DNA of 64,000 nt from Crossaster papposus (Eukaryota; Echinodermata; Asteroidea; Velatida; Solasteridae): assembly GCA_037893245.1 (NCBI GenBank), contig JBAIAA010000414.1, positions 434,001 through 498,000 on the forward strand, in the 5' to 3' direction. This document shows, in pieces, positions 26,601 through 35,256 of this stretch. The notes beneath the pieces are model-generated. The model searched no databases and was not told where the DNA came from. It saw only the letters and a list, made by a program, of their open reading frames with translations. The position numbers and the translations under genes are program-made. Numbering within the stretch: position 1 is the first letter of the stretch; the number at the start of each line of letters is the position of its first letter.

Positions 26601-29600
26601 ATAAAATAAATTACTACATGAACATGATTAACGGGACTTTGTATCTCCTCTCTTTCTTTTGTGCCCATAATTTGATTAAAAAAAATAAAATTGTGCCGGG
26701 CGGCACAGCCAATTTAAACCCAATTAAGTGCCGGGCGAAAATTTGCAGTGTCGGGCGGTATCGCCCGGCATTGCCCACCGTGGCTAGAACCCTGACCCTC
26801 GCCCTGTCTTCCACTCTCCCACTCCCCCACTCCCCCAGTCAATGTTGTTATCTGCAACTGGAGCACGGACCACACAATGACAACATTGACCGGGGAGGCT
26901 GGACTAGCAAGATTTGGCCGGGATTGTAGTCCTCTTAAATATTGCCACAGTTCTATCCTGCTGAGTTTGGCGACCACTGACTCAGCAGGCAGATTGGCCT
27001 TGATATTTTTGACTTGACGGATCGTGCTAGCAGGCTAGTCATTTTGACAAGTGCTGCATGTTGCTGTGTTCAGCATGGTTTTTAGTCAAAAAATACATGG
27101 GGGTTAGGGTTAACACACATTGTCACAGGCAAGTTTGTAAAGCAATTGAAGTCTTCAGGCGCAAAAGCTGCTAAACGCCACTTCCATTAAAAATGATATA
27201 TCGATATCAAGGGAAAGCTCTCAGTGCCTAGAATACGATAATCAAATGTTTTTGCTGGCGTTTAGCAGCATTTAGCAGTCTTCTATTGCCTGAACCGATA
27301 TTGTAACAGAAAATGACCGATAGTGTAGTACAAGTTACTACACTATCGGTTATTCGTTGTTACATTATCGGTTAGTGATGCAGTATCGGTCAATTTGTGT
27401 GACATGATCAGTTGGTGATATGTTATTCGTATGTAACATTCATATGTAACAATACGTGATTTTGAGATGTACCTTCCTAACAAATTGATTCAAATGTTGA
27501 TTTAACTGAGAAATATCTAACTTTTGACGTTCCTAGGTAATTTTGCAGTATGGGGCGGTCTGTTTTCTACATTTGACTGCGCACTCGTTAACATACGCAA
27601 GAAGGAAGATCCTTGGAACTCCATTACGAGTGGGGCGTTAACGGGAGCAGTCTTAGCAGCGAGAAGTGAGTAACCAAGACTCTCTGCAACTCTGAATGAC
27701 TACCCCGATTTGACCATTTCTGTGAGAAATTTGGACAACATGGTGACAGATTTTTTTCACAGGGCTGGGAACCATCCTGGATTTTTCTCAATTTGCAGTA
27801 AACCCACTTGCATAATAATTGTAAATTGGTTGGGTGCCATATTTATCTATTTAGTGCTTGGCATTCGAATTTTTTATTTTTTGTTTTCTTCCATAGATGG
27901 GGCAGTCGCAATGGCTGGATCAGCGATGATTGGTAAGATCTTTCAGTTTCATTTTTATTATTATTTAAAATTTTGGTTTCTTTTATTTTAATCTTTAACC
28001 CTAACTCCCTACACAACAAAGGAAGTTGGAGGATTTTAAAGGAATTGTATTGTTTAATAACAATGGTGAGGGAGTTAGGGTTAACAGTTCATTAGACATA
28101 TGAGAAAATTCCATTAGCCTTGTACATTGGTTAGTCGATAAATTAGGGGTTCAATTTTTCGTGTCCCTGTTACATCTGACATAAGATGTTTATTTAAATT
28201 CAACACACGGTTTTTGATGCCTTCTATTTCAAGGAGTGATTACACGAAGCAAAGTACCTACAAAACAAAGTTTGAAAGCAATTTTTGTGACACTTGCATG
28301 GGAAATTACTTTGTCAGATGTAACGGCCACTAAAACCTGTCACTTTTAGATCTCTAGTTGTGAGGCAAAATAAGCTGGAAATAGGCACAGTAGAGGAAAC
28401 TGCAAAATAGAAAATAATGAGTGATTTGTTAAAATTTTCAGATTTATTGATATTTAATCTTTGGTCTACTAACTATATTTTGTTAAGAAATAGTTTACAA
28501 TGAAGTAGTGTAATAAAAGTGTATTGACGAAAAAAATGACATATCACCTGTACAAATTAAAACTGGAAACTTCAAAGGCCTTTTACATTTTACTTTTGCG
28601 ACATGATAAATGCAAACTTTAAACAGCCCTAACTTGTTCATGGAATGTCCGATTGAAGTGCAACAAACAGCATTGTAAGGATAATTGTATCCCCTTTCAC
28701 GATACCTCATTATATCAGCCATGCGAAGCAGGCTGATATATTGTATTCGTCGCCTTTCTTTCTTTCTTTCTTTCTTTCTTCGGGCAAACGCTCACAACAA
28801 AATCTGCCAAATTCAATATCTGCCAAATTCTTTGACCGATTTCAACCAAATTTGGACAGGATCTTCCTTGACCCGAGTTCTATCTGTAGTGATCAGCAGG
28901 TGTGGTCAAACGTCACATAGTGGTCACTAGTGGTCATTTTCTTTAAAACTACAAAATGCTACTTCTTCCACAGTCTTGGTCCAATTATTGTCAAACTTGG
29001 CCAGTTACATCTCTGGACCATGCCTCATAAAAGTTGTTCACAGAATTTGGCCAGTGGTCACCAGATGGTCAGTAGGGGTCATTTTCTTCAAAAGTAGGAA
29101 ATGCTGCTTCTCCCAAAGTTTTGATCCAATTCATGTCAAACTTGGTCAGTTATATCTCTGGACCAAGCCTCATATAGGGTGTACACCGATAATTTGGCCA
29201 ATGGTCACCTAGTGGTCAGCAGGGGTCATTTTCATTAAAATTACGAAATGCTTCTTCTCCCACAGTCTTGGTCCAATTATTTTGGCCAATGGTCAGCTAA
29301 TGGTCAGTAGGGTCAGAATTTGACCATTGGTCACCTAATGGTCAGCAGGGGTCATTTTCCTTTCAAAATAACGAAATGCTTCTCCCACAGCCTTGATTTA
29401 ATTAACTCATAAAAGTTGTTCACAGAATTTGGCCAGTGGTCACCTAATGGTCAGCAGGGGTCATTTTCTTCAAAATTACGAAATGCTTCTTCTCCCACAG
29501 TCTTGGTTTAATTAATTTGGCCAATGGTCACCTAATGGTCAGTAGGGTCAGAATTTGACCATTGGTCACCTAATGGTCAGTAGGGGTAATTTTCCTTTCA

Positions 29601-31771
29601 AAATAACGAAATGCTTCTCCCACAGCCTTGATTTAATTAACTCGTACACCGATAATTTGGCTAATGGTCACCTAATGGTCAGCAGGGGTCATTTTCTTTA
29701 AAATTACGAAATGCTTCTTCTCCCACAGTCTTGGTCCAATTAATTTGGCCAATGGTCACCTAATTGTCAGAATTTGACCATTGGTCACCTAATGGTCAGT
29801 AGGGGTCATTTTCCTTTCAAAATAACGAAATGCTTCTCCCACAGCCTTGATTTAATTAACTCGTAAAAGTTTTTCACATAATTTGGCCAGTGGTCACCTA
29901 ATGGTCAGCAGGGGTCATTTTCTTCAAAATTACGAAATGCTTCTTCTCCAACAGTCTTGGTTTAATTAATTTGGCCATTGGTCACCTAATGGTCAGTAGG
30001 GGTCAACATTTGGCCATTGGTCACCTAATGGCCAGTAGGGGTAATTTTCTTTTCAAAATAACGAAATGATTCTCCCACAGCCTTGATCTAATTAACTCGT
30101 AAAAGTTGTTCACAGAATTTGACCAGTGGTCACCTAATGGTCAGTAGGGGTCATTTTTTGTCAAAATAACGAAATGCTTCTCCCACAGCCTTGATCTAAT
30201 TAATTTGGCCACTGGTCAACTAATGGTCAGTAGAGGTCATTATATTGAAGCATATCAAATGTATTTTCTTCTATATTCTTTAGCCGATTTCAGTCAAACT
30301 TGGTTAGATGCTTTTGCAATTTGGGAGTGGTAGTCATCACCAAGTGGTTAGTGCGAGGCGGTTCACACAAGCTTTACAAAAGACTATAGGCTGATATCCG
30401 TGCTTCCTGAAGCACATTAGCTCTAGTTTTAACCTCTGGCCAGTTCTGTCTCATTTTGTCAGAACCCCTGACATTTGTGACCGGCTCTACAAAAAGGTGT
30501 ATTAAGTCGCGCTGTGCACTATCATGTAATGGTCCGCTCAACGTTGAGAGGGTAAACATTTCATCAAAATGTGATATTTATTTGTTGTCATGAATGACAT
30601 CTGTAATACCTACAGTTTCCGGTTTCATTCAAAGAATTTTGATTTTGACGAATAAAGTGGAAAAAACAACAATTTTGTGTGCACCATTTTTTTGTAGTAC
30701 TATTCTGTTGTAGTACAACAGAGCCGGCTATTTCAAAGCCTGTTTTCTCAGTTGTGTATTAAATTTGAACTCCAAGGAAGTAATCAATATAAGTAAACAC
30801 GTCATATCTCCAAAATGAGAGTGGCTATAGAGCTCCATTTTATACGAAATGAAAGCTTACATTGAGGGCTTTTTAACAAAGTATATAACTAAATTTCACG
30901 GTTTTGCGACATAACACACCTTTTTGTAGAGCGGGTCACATTGATGGACTATTCACCTGTGTCCTTTCTGGTTTTGTCCTGTAGGTGGTATTTTATTGGC
31001 CATGATTGAAGGTATTGGCATCTTGATGACGAGGATGTCTGCTGATCAGTTTAGACCAGGTGAGGTTATTTATCCAGTTTGCGCCAGGATTATCTTGACA
31101 TTGACTGGACCCAGGCGTGGGATTGTTTCCACAAACCTCGATCCAAGACGGGTTCAGGACGGCATCTGTGGGTAGCATACCGTGATATTTCCAGCCTCAC
31201 TCACTATGAGCTGGTTGCTGTGAGCCAGTCACTGACAGATATTTCCTGCCTTGCACGTGATGTCTTTTTCCGTCATCCGTTTTGAATTCTTGAAAAAACT
31301 TTGCATGTACACATGACATTCGACACGAACTGGTTGAGTTGAAATCAGTGGCGCATTTTAGTGGCTCTTGATGACCAAAAGTTGTTACTGACGCCACTTC
31401 AAGCAGAAACAAATGATTGTTTGTGCACAAAACCGCATGACCAAGAATTGTTTAAAACACACTATCACAAAACACTATTCCGTCAATAGTGCTTTTTTTT
31501 CTCCAAAAATCAGTCGAGTCGCTGATCGTTGGAAATCACCTACTTTTCTTAATTTCTTTAAAATGACACCAAGCCAGATGGAATAATTTCACGGGGTGTT
31601 CAGTACCAGTACAGTCTGTTATCCACAATGACTCGGATTAGACTTTGTAATTTGTCTCTTGCAACTCAAATGAATTTTCTTTTTCTTCCAACAGTGAATC
31701 CCCAGATGGAAGACCCCTCCCAGTTAGGGCCGAAAGCTCCGCCCCCCTTTGGCAGCACGCAGTATCAATGA
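11691..31771 (+). CDS. TIMM17: TIMM17, mitochondrial inner-membrane translocase subunit (7 exons)
   Basis: Tim17 is a core channel-forming subunit of the TIM23 complex, which imports presequence proteins across the mitochondrial inner membrane. Coding exons are 11691-11716, 14601-14700, 26216-26279, 27537-27665, 27897-27932, 30985-31059 and 31695-31771. All have GT/AG borders, and they sum to 507 nt (168 aa, about the usual 165-172). The product begins [19 protein letters not shown]. It keeps the glycine-rich membrane segments of the Tim17/22/23 family ([50 protein letters not shown]) and a tail rich in proline ending STQYQ. The start is the only ATG before the conserved EYAREPC motif. Intron 2 (11.5 kb) is bloated by a Ty3/gypsy element and several MITEs. 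The vertebrate TIMM17A/B split cannot be assigned here. Confidence 0.96.
11934..12108. mobile_element. Small MITE in TIMM17 intron 1
   Basis: The termini TGTATAGATCGGGGCGGACA and ATGTCCGTCCCGATCTATAC pair as inverted repeats of about 21 bp with one mismatch. The whole element is 175 bp, GC-rich and non-coding. Confidence 0.8.
12279..13095. mobile_element. ~817-bp near-perfect palindrome (foldback element)
   Basis: Almost the whole element is two arms of about 405 bp that pair around 12690 with little or no loop. The outer ends are CTAGACCGAGTTACTGG and CCAGTAACTCGGTCTAG. Arm differences are scattered substitutions and small indels, such as an 8-10 base insertion near 13075. It has no coding capacity and lies in TIMM17 intron 1. 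Confidence 0.93.
13099..13464. mobile_element. MITE with ~60-bp inverted ends, TA-flanked
   Basis: The ends TAAGCCAATTCGGTATTCC and GGAATACCGAATTGGCTTA pair for about 60 bp, including GCGCATGTGCACAACAAGA. TA at both outer edges suggests Tc1/mariner-type insertion. It abuts the preceding palindrome. Reading frames inside have no recognisable domain. Confidence 0.8.
13568..13854. mobile_element. TTAA-flanked MITE, AGGTAGGATACACC family (copy 1)
   Basis: TTAA at 13568 is followed by AGGTAGAATACACCATTTGC, and the other end is GGTGTATCCTACC next to TTAA at 13851. The terminal block with TGATAATTCAAGCAATT is repeated three times in tandem near the right end, with a period of about 57 bp. The TTAA target fits piggyBac-type integration. 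Other copies lie at 25744, 33829, 39132 and 58596, with fragments at 41897 and 43565. Confidence 0.8.
13881..14494. mobile_element. Non-coding element with ~110-bp inverted repeats
   Basis: The left arm (13881-13990) and right arm (about 14373-14494) are reverse complements with mismatches. Shared words include AGATTTGCTAAACTATACAT and TATACTTAACATGAAAAC. The middle carries GATGACGTCA motifs in both orientations. Confidence 0.75.
14834..15591 (-). repeat. 3' LTR of the Ty3/gypsy element
   Basis: This 758-bp LTR is nearly identical to the one at 23693-24450. Each LTR carries an internal direct repeat of about 75 bp (around CTGTAATAAATGTAGAGAAG, near 14908 and 15321). The element-strand ends are TGTGACAG and GTGTCACA. 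Confidence 0.96.
16058..20818 (-). CDS. pol: pol polyprotein of the Ty3/gypsy element
   Basis: This is one reading frame of 1586 codons. In order it shows an aspartic protease (ALIDSGSQV, about residues 82-90), reverse transcriptase ([12 protein letters not shown] and catalytic YLDDVIVFS near 551), RNase H ([16 protein letters not shown]), and an integrase with a His-His-Cys-Cys finger and core motifs VCIDYLKL and [11 protein letters not shown]. Near the end is a tandem proline/serine/glutamate repeat (SEPPSPP). Its 5' end overlaps gag by 109 nt in the -1 frame. This fits the -1 frameshift expression known in this family. The repeat tail is odd for the family. Confidence 0.95.
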   Translation of the reverse strand: MWPRGSYSSRLQKHFVKLPGPPEPGQTVGGPKSRPIGRTPPKSTTGQQCSTIHCDNVRLDHQQLIGPHNEDIVEVNGQSYRALIDSGSQVTSVTEDMWRKHPKLKDIKLSSGDVYIEGAGGQKVSYLGILRISLTVLGITYDDVPVFVVRTDSYRQQVPVLIGTNVIRASRRDQQIERGNYFMQHLKEENTAWYTAYVNTSITDFGDQHGRMGYAKYVGRYPRKIQPGTEVDIICEAPPNPTGRPYTAVIEGLPNSASCLRIGHLLADVGPNRRVPVRICNISARPVVISKNCQLAQVYSVLRVDETKQTTKMAETLSTSLHPNDGCPRAHVRNIGTTKQLADIISSLDLPESAREDEVQREQLHNLLLEFTDIFSVDSLDFGRTVTVKHSIPLMDNHPFRLPYRRIPPRQYQVVKEQLQKMEQAEVIRRSNSPYASPLVIVHKKDGTLRICIDYRQLNSRTIRDAYPLPRIEEALDALGNAKFFSTLDLTSGYWQVEVEEQDKAKTAFTSPMGLYECNRMPFGLQNAPATFQRLMQTCLEDQNYSSVLLYLDDVIVFSSTFKQHLQRLEKVFACLRRHGLKLKPSKCHLIRKEVTYLGHIVSAAGISTDPDKVAKVRDWETPRNHKELLRFLGFTGYYRRYIKGYSNIVAPLYKLTAGNPRRRKNGKNRKSVSVPPFIWSDECQHAFEVLKHLMTSAPILAFADYTQPFILQTDASGTGLGAVLSQIQDGQERVVAYASRGLSPSETRYPAHKLEFLALKWAVTDKLRDYLLGNTFTVWTDNNPLLYIQSTAKLDATGQRWAAALSQFNFTIKYKPGRNNSAADALSRQPQPKLSDPSPTLDQGALAIPPDVVQAICGGHPSNSYPFIEAQTGQCNVTTRQQARLPTSVKLKVGKNDLPGLSKHQLALTQRDDPSISLVIQLLEKGQRPDDQIRRDSSPECLIYFRQWEKLELRDHVLYRLRKTTDGTYTHQLVLPTFYRDTAMTGLHDDIGHLGYDRTLDMVRRRFFWPRMAQDVARWCKTCQRCCLRKTATGRVRAPLVSIQTNEPLQLVCIDYLKLERSKGGHENILVITDHFTKYAQAFPTLDQKAETVARVLWESFILHYGFPARIHSDQGRNFESRVIQELCKVCGIQKSRTTPYHPQGNGQTERFNHTLLNMLGTLDDSQKKNWKQYVGAMCHAYNATCHDTTGFPPFFLMFGRHPNLPVDLMFGINNTNDDTPPEYNDYVQNLKQHLTSSYKTASKLASQAKAKQKRNYDHKTHDAPLQPGDRVLVQEKHIIGTHKLANRWEMHPYIIVSKHEGIPVYTVRSSTSSRERTVHRNLLTPCMFLPVVIGDGEPASPEVKIKTTPEKIQADKKIIYEDSSSSDNTDEDAGIVFYPVHIRQELPPSEPPPKLVSPSSEPPSPSSEPSSPPSEPPSPSSEPPSPSSEPPSPPSEPPSPPSEPPSPPSEPPSPPSEPPSPPSEPPSPSLEPLSPPEPPLESLFPPELHSRLSSTPQPPFEPQSKILPEPILEPLGAISRPKRTRRPIDRLTYDFLGQTKQHLVNYDKSHLCKLERGKALLVKWKSPEMALTRKKALLRLMSED
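20710..22314 (-). CDS. gag: gag polyprotein of the Ty3/gypsy element
   Basis: This 534-aa frame has a capsid-like helical region in its middle and a CCHC zinc knuckle ([14 protein letters not shown]) near the C-terminus, typical of a nucleocapsid. Just before it is a glutamine-rich tandem repeat (YRPQQQQ units). The zinc knuckle is immediately followed by the overlap with pol. Confidence 0.93.
   Translation of the reverse strand: MFLNCNNLMPSTIDALAFIVLVGLLLSTSLPDIMTTSRKRSQEEYLYPATPRTVRYSGTPSTTHSTTSPRHPTTASETHDELPIHGQHHTETEEQLIADLQTLERRIDQSFPRPQAPNRRQSRATYSDTTRYEPGTRAESSRPPDYTGYTPQRRNQQSRSPSTPLQLMPSHQIKSVPIYTGREGSTVCIEDWVRDMTYLIENTAMPSEMKFSTIVRNLGGAARKLVLNLSPDEQTPSSAFAELKAQFGDIAMRGDPLANFYERLRQPNESPGIYAVELEATLRTVEEQMNNCHPLPSRNGMLTQQFMRGVKDEKITNRLAPMKPREMLFRQLQMEVRQIERERRTETLSHPKTEAKAQSQPQYVPPQPTSHTQSQLKQHKVTSALKQQAASTSDLPTNQGQSPTDEILQSLILKVQELAQTVEHITTPAPNPYQQLQQQQQYRPQQQQYRPQQQQYRPQQQQYRPQQSPTEQYPKQQQQQYQQQSPSDASQQKVFICFRCGQEGHIARGCRNISLNFQGPRNQGKPSVAPNHAQ
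23693..24450 (-). repeat. 5' LTR of the Ty3/gypsy element
   Basis: This is the 758-bp upstream LTR for the minus-strand element. It should hold the element's promoter. About 1.4 kb of leader separates it from gag, and no further gene is seen there. Confidence 0.96.
24489..24541. repeat. Short perfect-type hairpin shared with the dynein exon array
   Basis: CTTTTGATGAATCCTTGG and its complement, CCAAGGATCCATCAAAAG, pair across a loop of a few bases. The left half recurs in every short intron of the dynein exon array at 62.6-63.7 kb. Confidence 0.85.
24600..24782 (-). mobile_element. tRNA-derived SINE
   Basis: On the minus strand GGGGTTCGAATCC is a canonical pol III B box. It is preceded about 45 nt upstream by AAGTCAGGTTGGC, a weak A-box-like start. 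The same AAGTCAGGT-GGC start occurs in the SINE at 46.2 kb, so both belong to one family. Confidence 0.7.
25220..25575. mobile_element. Tc1/mariner- or pogo-type MITE
   Basis: The ends TACAGTGGACCACCGCTATA and TATAGCTGTGTTCCACTGTA are inverted repeats flanked by TA. Inside are repeats of GATCGATATACCGAAC. Such CAGTGG-ended, TA-flanked non-coding elements are typical of pogo/Tc1 derivatives. Confidence 0.75.
25744..26124. mobile_element. TTAA-flanked MITE, AGGTAGGATACACC family (copy 2)
   Basis: This copy is complete: TTAA-AGGTAGGATACACCATTG ... GCAAATGGTGTATACTACCT-TTAA, 381 bp including targets. It is the best reference copy for the family. It lies in TIMM17 intron 2, just upstream of exon 3. 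Confidence 0.88.
26468..26793. mobile_element. MITE with AGGGTTCTAGC ends
   Basis: The ends AGGGTTCTAGC and GCTAGAACCCT are inverted repeats around a GC-rich core with GCCGGGCGG motifs in both orientations. It lies in TIMM17 intron 3. Confidence 0.75.
27995..28084. mobile_element. 90-bp TTAA-flanked MITE with CCCTAACTCCCT ends
   Basis: TTAA-CCCTAACTCCCTACAC ... TGAGGGAGTTAGGG-TTAA. The inverted termini begin CCCTA, as piggyBac termini do, and the target is TTAA. A larger relative is at 39953-40394, and the 99-bp satellite unit starts with the same motif. Confidence 0.78.
28711..30400. mobile_element. Element with GGCTGATAT ends and an internal minisatellite
   Basis: The left end contains the palindrome TATATCAGCC ... 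GGCTGATATA, and the right side has TATAGGCTGATAT near 30386. In between is a (TTTC)n run (28749-28780), then at 28810-30245 many imperfect ~90-150-bp units built from GGTCACCTAATGGTCAG, TTACGAAATGCTTCT and CCCACAG. It has no coding frame and lies in TIMM17 intron 5. Confidence 0.7.
30476..30940. mobile_element. 465-bp MITE with TGTGACC ends
   Basis: The terminal inverted repeats of ~33 bp (TGTGACCGGCTCTACAAAAA and its complement with one mismatch) flank non-coding DNA. It sits just upstream of TIMM17 exon 6. Confidence 0.82.
31072..31350. mobile_element. Diverged MITE, CCAGTTCGCGCC family
   Basis: The ends CCAGTTTGCGCCAGGATTAT and CACGAACTGG are degraded versions of the family termini seen intact at 32316-32452. 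The interior carries ATTTCC-GCC-TGC blocks also found at 44.3, 48.5 and 55.3 kb. Confidence 0.7.
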
Positions 31772-32315
31772 TAGCAGCCGTTGAATAGTCTTGTGTACAT
31801 TTGTAATTTGATGGTCTTATTTTACAAGGCCTTTGAGTATACCCAGCAAGATATGGGACCGACAGACTCCCCTTAGTCCCCCATACTTATACACTCTCTA
31901 GACTATTGTTACCTTAAGCTCATCTCCTAAAAACCTAAAAAGAATTCCTGAGAAAACCACAACATTCCGCAAGCACAACGACCACCACAAAAAGGGGGGT
32001 GTCTCGGTGTCTCAGTCTCATATCTTGCTCTATATGCCTTTGAGACATAGAACAGCTGAATAATTAGCAGGATTATAGCCTTTCTATTACCCCACAACTG
32101 TTTTATGCTGTGTTTGATTTGTAGTCATATTTATTATAAATCAGTGTTTAAGGCTGGTTCATATTTCATGCAATTGCGATGCGAATTTGATGTCATTAAC
32201 ATTCACTGCGAAATTCACCAGAGTAGAAATGTGTTTAACTTTTGCAAATTTGCAGCATGAAAAATTGCCCTGGCGTCACAAAATCGCGTCTGGTATGAAT
32301 GAACCAGCCTTTTTT

Positions 32316-32452
32316 TTAACCAGTTCGCGCCGGGATTATTTTAACATCACCGAGCCGACGCGCGGGATTATTTCTAATGAAACTTGATCCTACCGTTTTG
32401 AATCTGGGGAAAACTTTGCGTTTATATTCGTCATCCGGCGCGAACTGGTTAA
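32316..32452. mobile_element. TTAA-flanked MITE, CCAGTTCGCGCC family (intact)
   Basis: TTAA-CCAGTTCGCGCCGGGATT ... CATCCGGCGCGAACTGG-TTAA, 137 bp. The TTAA targets suggest piggyBac-type integration. It lies in the likely TIMM17 3' UTR. Confidence 0.85.
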
Positions 32453-32981
32453 ACGCCTGTGCAGAAACTGAGAACAAGTAATGATGGATTTTCATTGTAA
32501 GTGCATCGTGTTTATTTTGTTAGATGTTCAGAGTGATAAGAGTCTAATTTTTACATTGCATTGTGGAGTGTACTACATGCACGCAATAGCGAATATATAT
32601 GGGGGTCTAATTTGTACATGTAGTAGGAACTTGGGGGGGGGGGGGGGGGGTGGGGTTGCTTGGCTTTGTTTAATATAAAGCTCATTAGTACCTTATCCAA
32701 AATCTAAGGGGGCTAATGAAGATTGTAAATCTAGATTTTATAAGTGAAATTTATTTGGATGTCAAGAAAGATTAACAAAGAATGAACTCAAAATTTTCTG
32801 AAATCTGTGTTCGAGTCAAAAAGTATTTGGTATGTGAAATTTTAGACCTGCCTGTGAAGATGAAAGAGTAGAAATCGGTCTATAACAAGAAGATAATAGA
32901 CAGTTGATTTTATGTTCCATCCTGTGGTCTCGGTTTTGTGGGTAGCGCAATAGTCGTGTGAATGTACAATGTACATGTCAA

Positions 32982-32987
32982 AATAAA
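32982..32987 (+). terminator. Polyadenylation signal AATAAA (TIMM17)
   Basis: A canonical hexamer in AAAATAAAGTTTTAATG on the coding strand. It is the first such signal after the TIMM17 stop that I found. Cleavage would fall 10-30 nt downstream. Confidence 0.5.
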
Positions 32988-33828
32988 GTTTTAATGAAGA
33001 TTCATGTAAATAGGCAATGCGTTTCTTATAAATTATTTCATTTAATTATTGTCCTGGTTACATTCTCTGCATAATCAAGTTTGTGGCATTTTAATACAGA
33101 TTTCTTGGCTTTCAAGTATGGAAATTTAACAAAGCCAAAACCAACCTCATTTTGTATATAGTACATGTGTCGTTCTATCTTTTAGGGTACAAAGAGCAAC
33201 ACATTTTTTTCTGTTCCCATTAACTTGGTGTTCTTCAAGTTTCTTTTACGGTTTTACCGAGGAAAGGCCGGTCCATCAAAACCCCCCTTACACTGCTTAT
33301 ACATGATATAATGGAAGCTCTACTGAAGTGCTAGTTCATTTTTTTAGGGAAACAAGGGCAGTGCTCGATGGACAAAATCAATCCAATCCCCTAGCAGTGC
33401 CCAATTCCATCAAAATCTACACAATGAGGCATAGCTGGGCAAGATAGGATTGAGAATTACTTCAAAATGAGAGTAAAGTCGCACAATGTGATTCAGAGAT
33501 ATATGGCCATCCAAAGTCAAAATATGAAGAGGTGGTAGATTTTGCGTAATTTGGAAAAGCCCAAGTCCTCCTCTACATATTCCCATTTTTTTGGGTGAGA
33601 TCGAAAACCTCATAAATTATGCGAAGTTGGTGTTTGGATTAAAGTCATTAGTGGTCTAATTAATACGGTAATTAAATATGCAAATCAGGTCCTCGTAAGT
33701 ATCCCACGTTTTCAAAATTTTAATATCTGTGGACAATTTCAAGAAGAAATAATGATTAGAACATAGCTGTTGCTATGCTAAACCGAACCTTGTCCTGTTT
33801 TATAATCTTTTGTTTCTGTTGAAGATGT
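32988..33828. other. Gene-free intergenic stretch
   Basis: No exon, RNA gene or clear element is seen between the TIMM17 polyadenylation signal and the TTAA MITE. Confidence 0.45.
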
Positions 33829-34648
33829 TTAAAGGTAGTATACACCATTTGCAGATATCAAAAATATTTACTACTGAATTATTAAGAAATACCGTACTCA
33901 ATTGAAAGTAAATAATGATTCTAGGCATTCAGCAAAAGGATTGCGCTAGATATCCTGTAATTATTCAAACAAATTGAATTTTATAAAGAAAAATTCGATC
34001 TCGCCGGACGGCGAGAGCGAAAAAACAAAGATAACATAAGAATAACTGCTCGACCCCGGTTGAAAACAAAAGCTGTTTTTTGTACTTTTCTCGGCATCCA
34101 TGATTGTAAAACTTCGGAAAAGTCAGTTAAACGATATTTGTGACCTGTCACCACGAAACCCGGACAAAGTTGCAACCATGTATTCCATATAAACAGCGTG
34201 TGAAGTCATTTTTGCATGGGATCATCGATTTTTAAGTTTCCATGTTTTTGTTATCTTAAAATATTCACGGAGCATATCCCAAAAAACAAATACAGTCTGA
34301 TCACAATAAAGACGTATTTTAACCCTTTTTCTGAACGGTGGTTGTATATAATTACAAAAGCACTTCCTGCACAAAAACCTTGTTTTCTCCGTTTGGCTTA
34401 TGATTGATCCTGGGTCTTAATCTCCTCGCAGGGGATTACAGGGAAGGGCTACTCACATAAGTTATATATCATTCAAAAGCTAATGAACAGGAGAATCTGA
34501 AAATATCATAAACCCGAAATTTATTTTGTCAACTTTGTCCGGGTTTCGTGGTGACAGGTCACATTTACTATGAAATACAACCCCCCAAATCTACCCATTT
34601 ATGATAATTCAAGCAATTACCAATGGTGTATACTACATGTACCTTTAA
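33829..34648. mobile_element. TTAA-flanked MITE, AGGTAGGATACACC family (copy 3, interrupted)
   Basis: TTAA-AGGTAGTATACACCATTTGC ... GTGTATACTACATGTACCT-TTAA. It is interrupted at 34140-34562 by a second MITE, so the outer element is the older of the two. Confidence 0.82.
34140..34562. mobile_element. Nested MITE with GTGACCTGTCACC ends
   Basis: The ends GTGACCTGTCACCACGAAAC and GTTTCGTGGTGACAGGTCAC form inverted repeats that continue through CCGGACAAAGTTG (~32 bp). The element interrupts the TTAA MITE around it. A related right end (TTGTGACAGGTCACA) occurs near 34820. Confidence 0.85.
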
Positions 34649-35124
34649 AGTAAATTATCTCACAAACACGTTTTGTGAAACCCATGACTTTCTAGAGCGC
34701 TGTAAAAAGTATTTATCGCAAACCCCCCAGTGTTATATGCCATTGGAAAGCTCCCTTTCTCAAGAATTTTAAAATTGACAATATCTCAATTTTCAAAATT
34801 TCCGACTTTACTCTAATTTGTGACAGGTCACATATGCTATTCTAGTATTCATATTTGCAAAACAAATCCATTGCGTGCATCAGACATGTTCCCCTGTTGA
34901 CCTATATTGCAATTTAACCGATAAAAATTTTCAACAACTGATACAAAGTGTCACTAAAATTAATTTTAAACTTGTTTAGTTTTGCAGGTTTTTTTTTTTA
35001 TGTATTCACTCTTTTGGGGATAGAAGCAAAGAATGTGTCCGGAATTTAAATAAACATTGTATGTCAGACATAGCCCAACTGCATTTAGGTCAGTTTGAAT
35101 CTACAATGTATTAGTATGTGTACT

Positions 35125-35256
35125 GCGGCCGATTTCACCAATGTTAAGATCAATCTTAGGAAGAGTAACTCATCCCAACTTGCAATAGATCCAATGCAAG
35201 TTAAGATGAGTTTAGTCTTCCTAAGATTGATCTTAGTCTTTCGTGAAATCGGCCCT
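35125..35256. mobile_element. Palindromic MITE, GGCCGATTTCAC type
   Basis: Two arms of about 55 bp (GGCCGATTTCACCAATGTTA ... GATTGATCTTAGTCTTTCGT, then GAAATCGGCC) form a long hairpin with a small loop. It lies in the TIMM17-RPS23 tail-to-tail interval. Confidence 0.88.

Larger units (their letters stand above)
31772..32987 (+). other. Probable TIMM17 3' UTR
   Basis: The sequence after the TGA has no further exon. The first good polyadenylation signal is AATAAA at 32982, which gives a 3' UTR of about 1.2 kb. The UTR would include a complete MITE (32316-32452) and a poly-G tract (about 32633-32652). The extent is inferred from the signal only. Confidence 0.5.
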
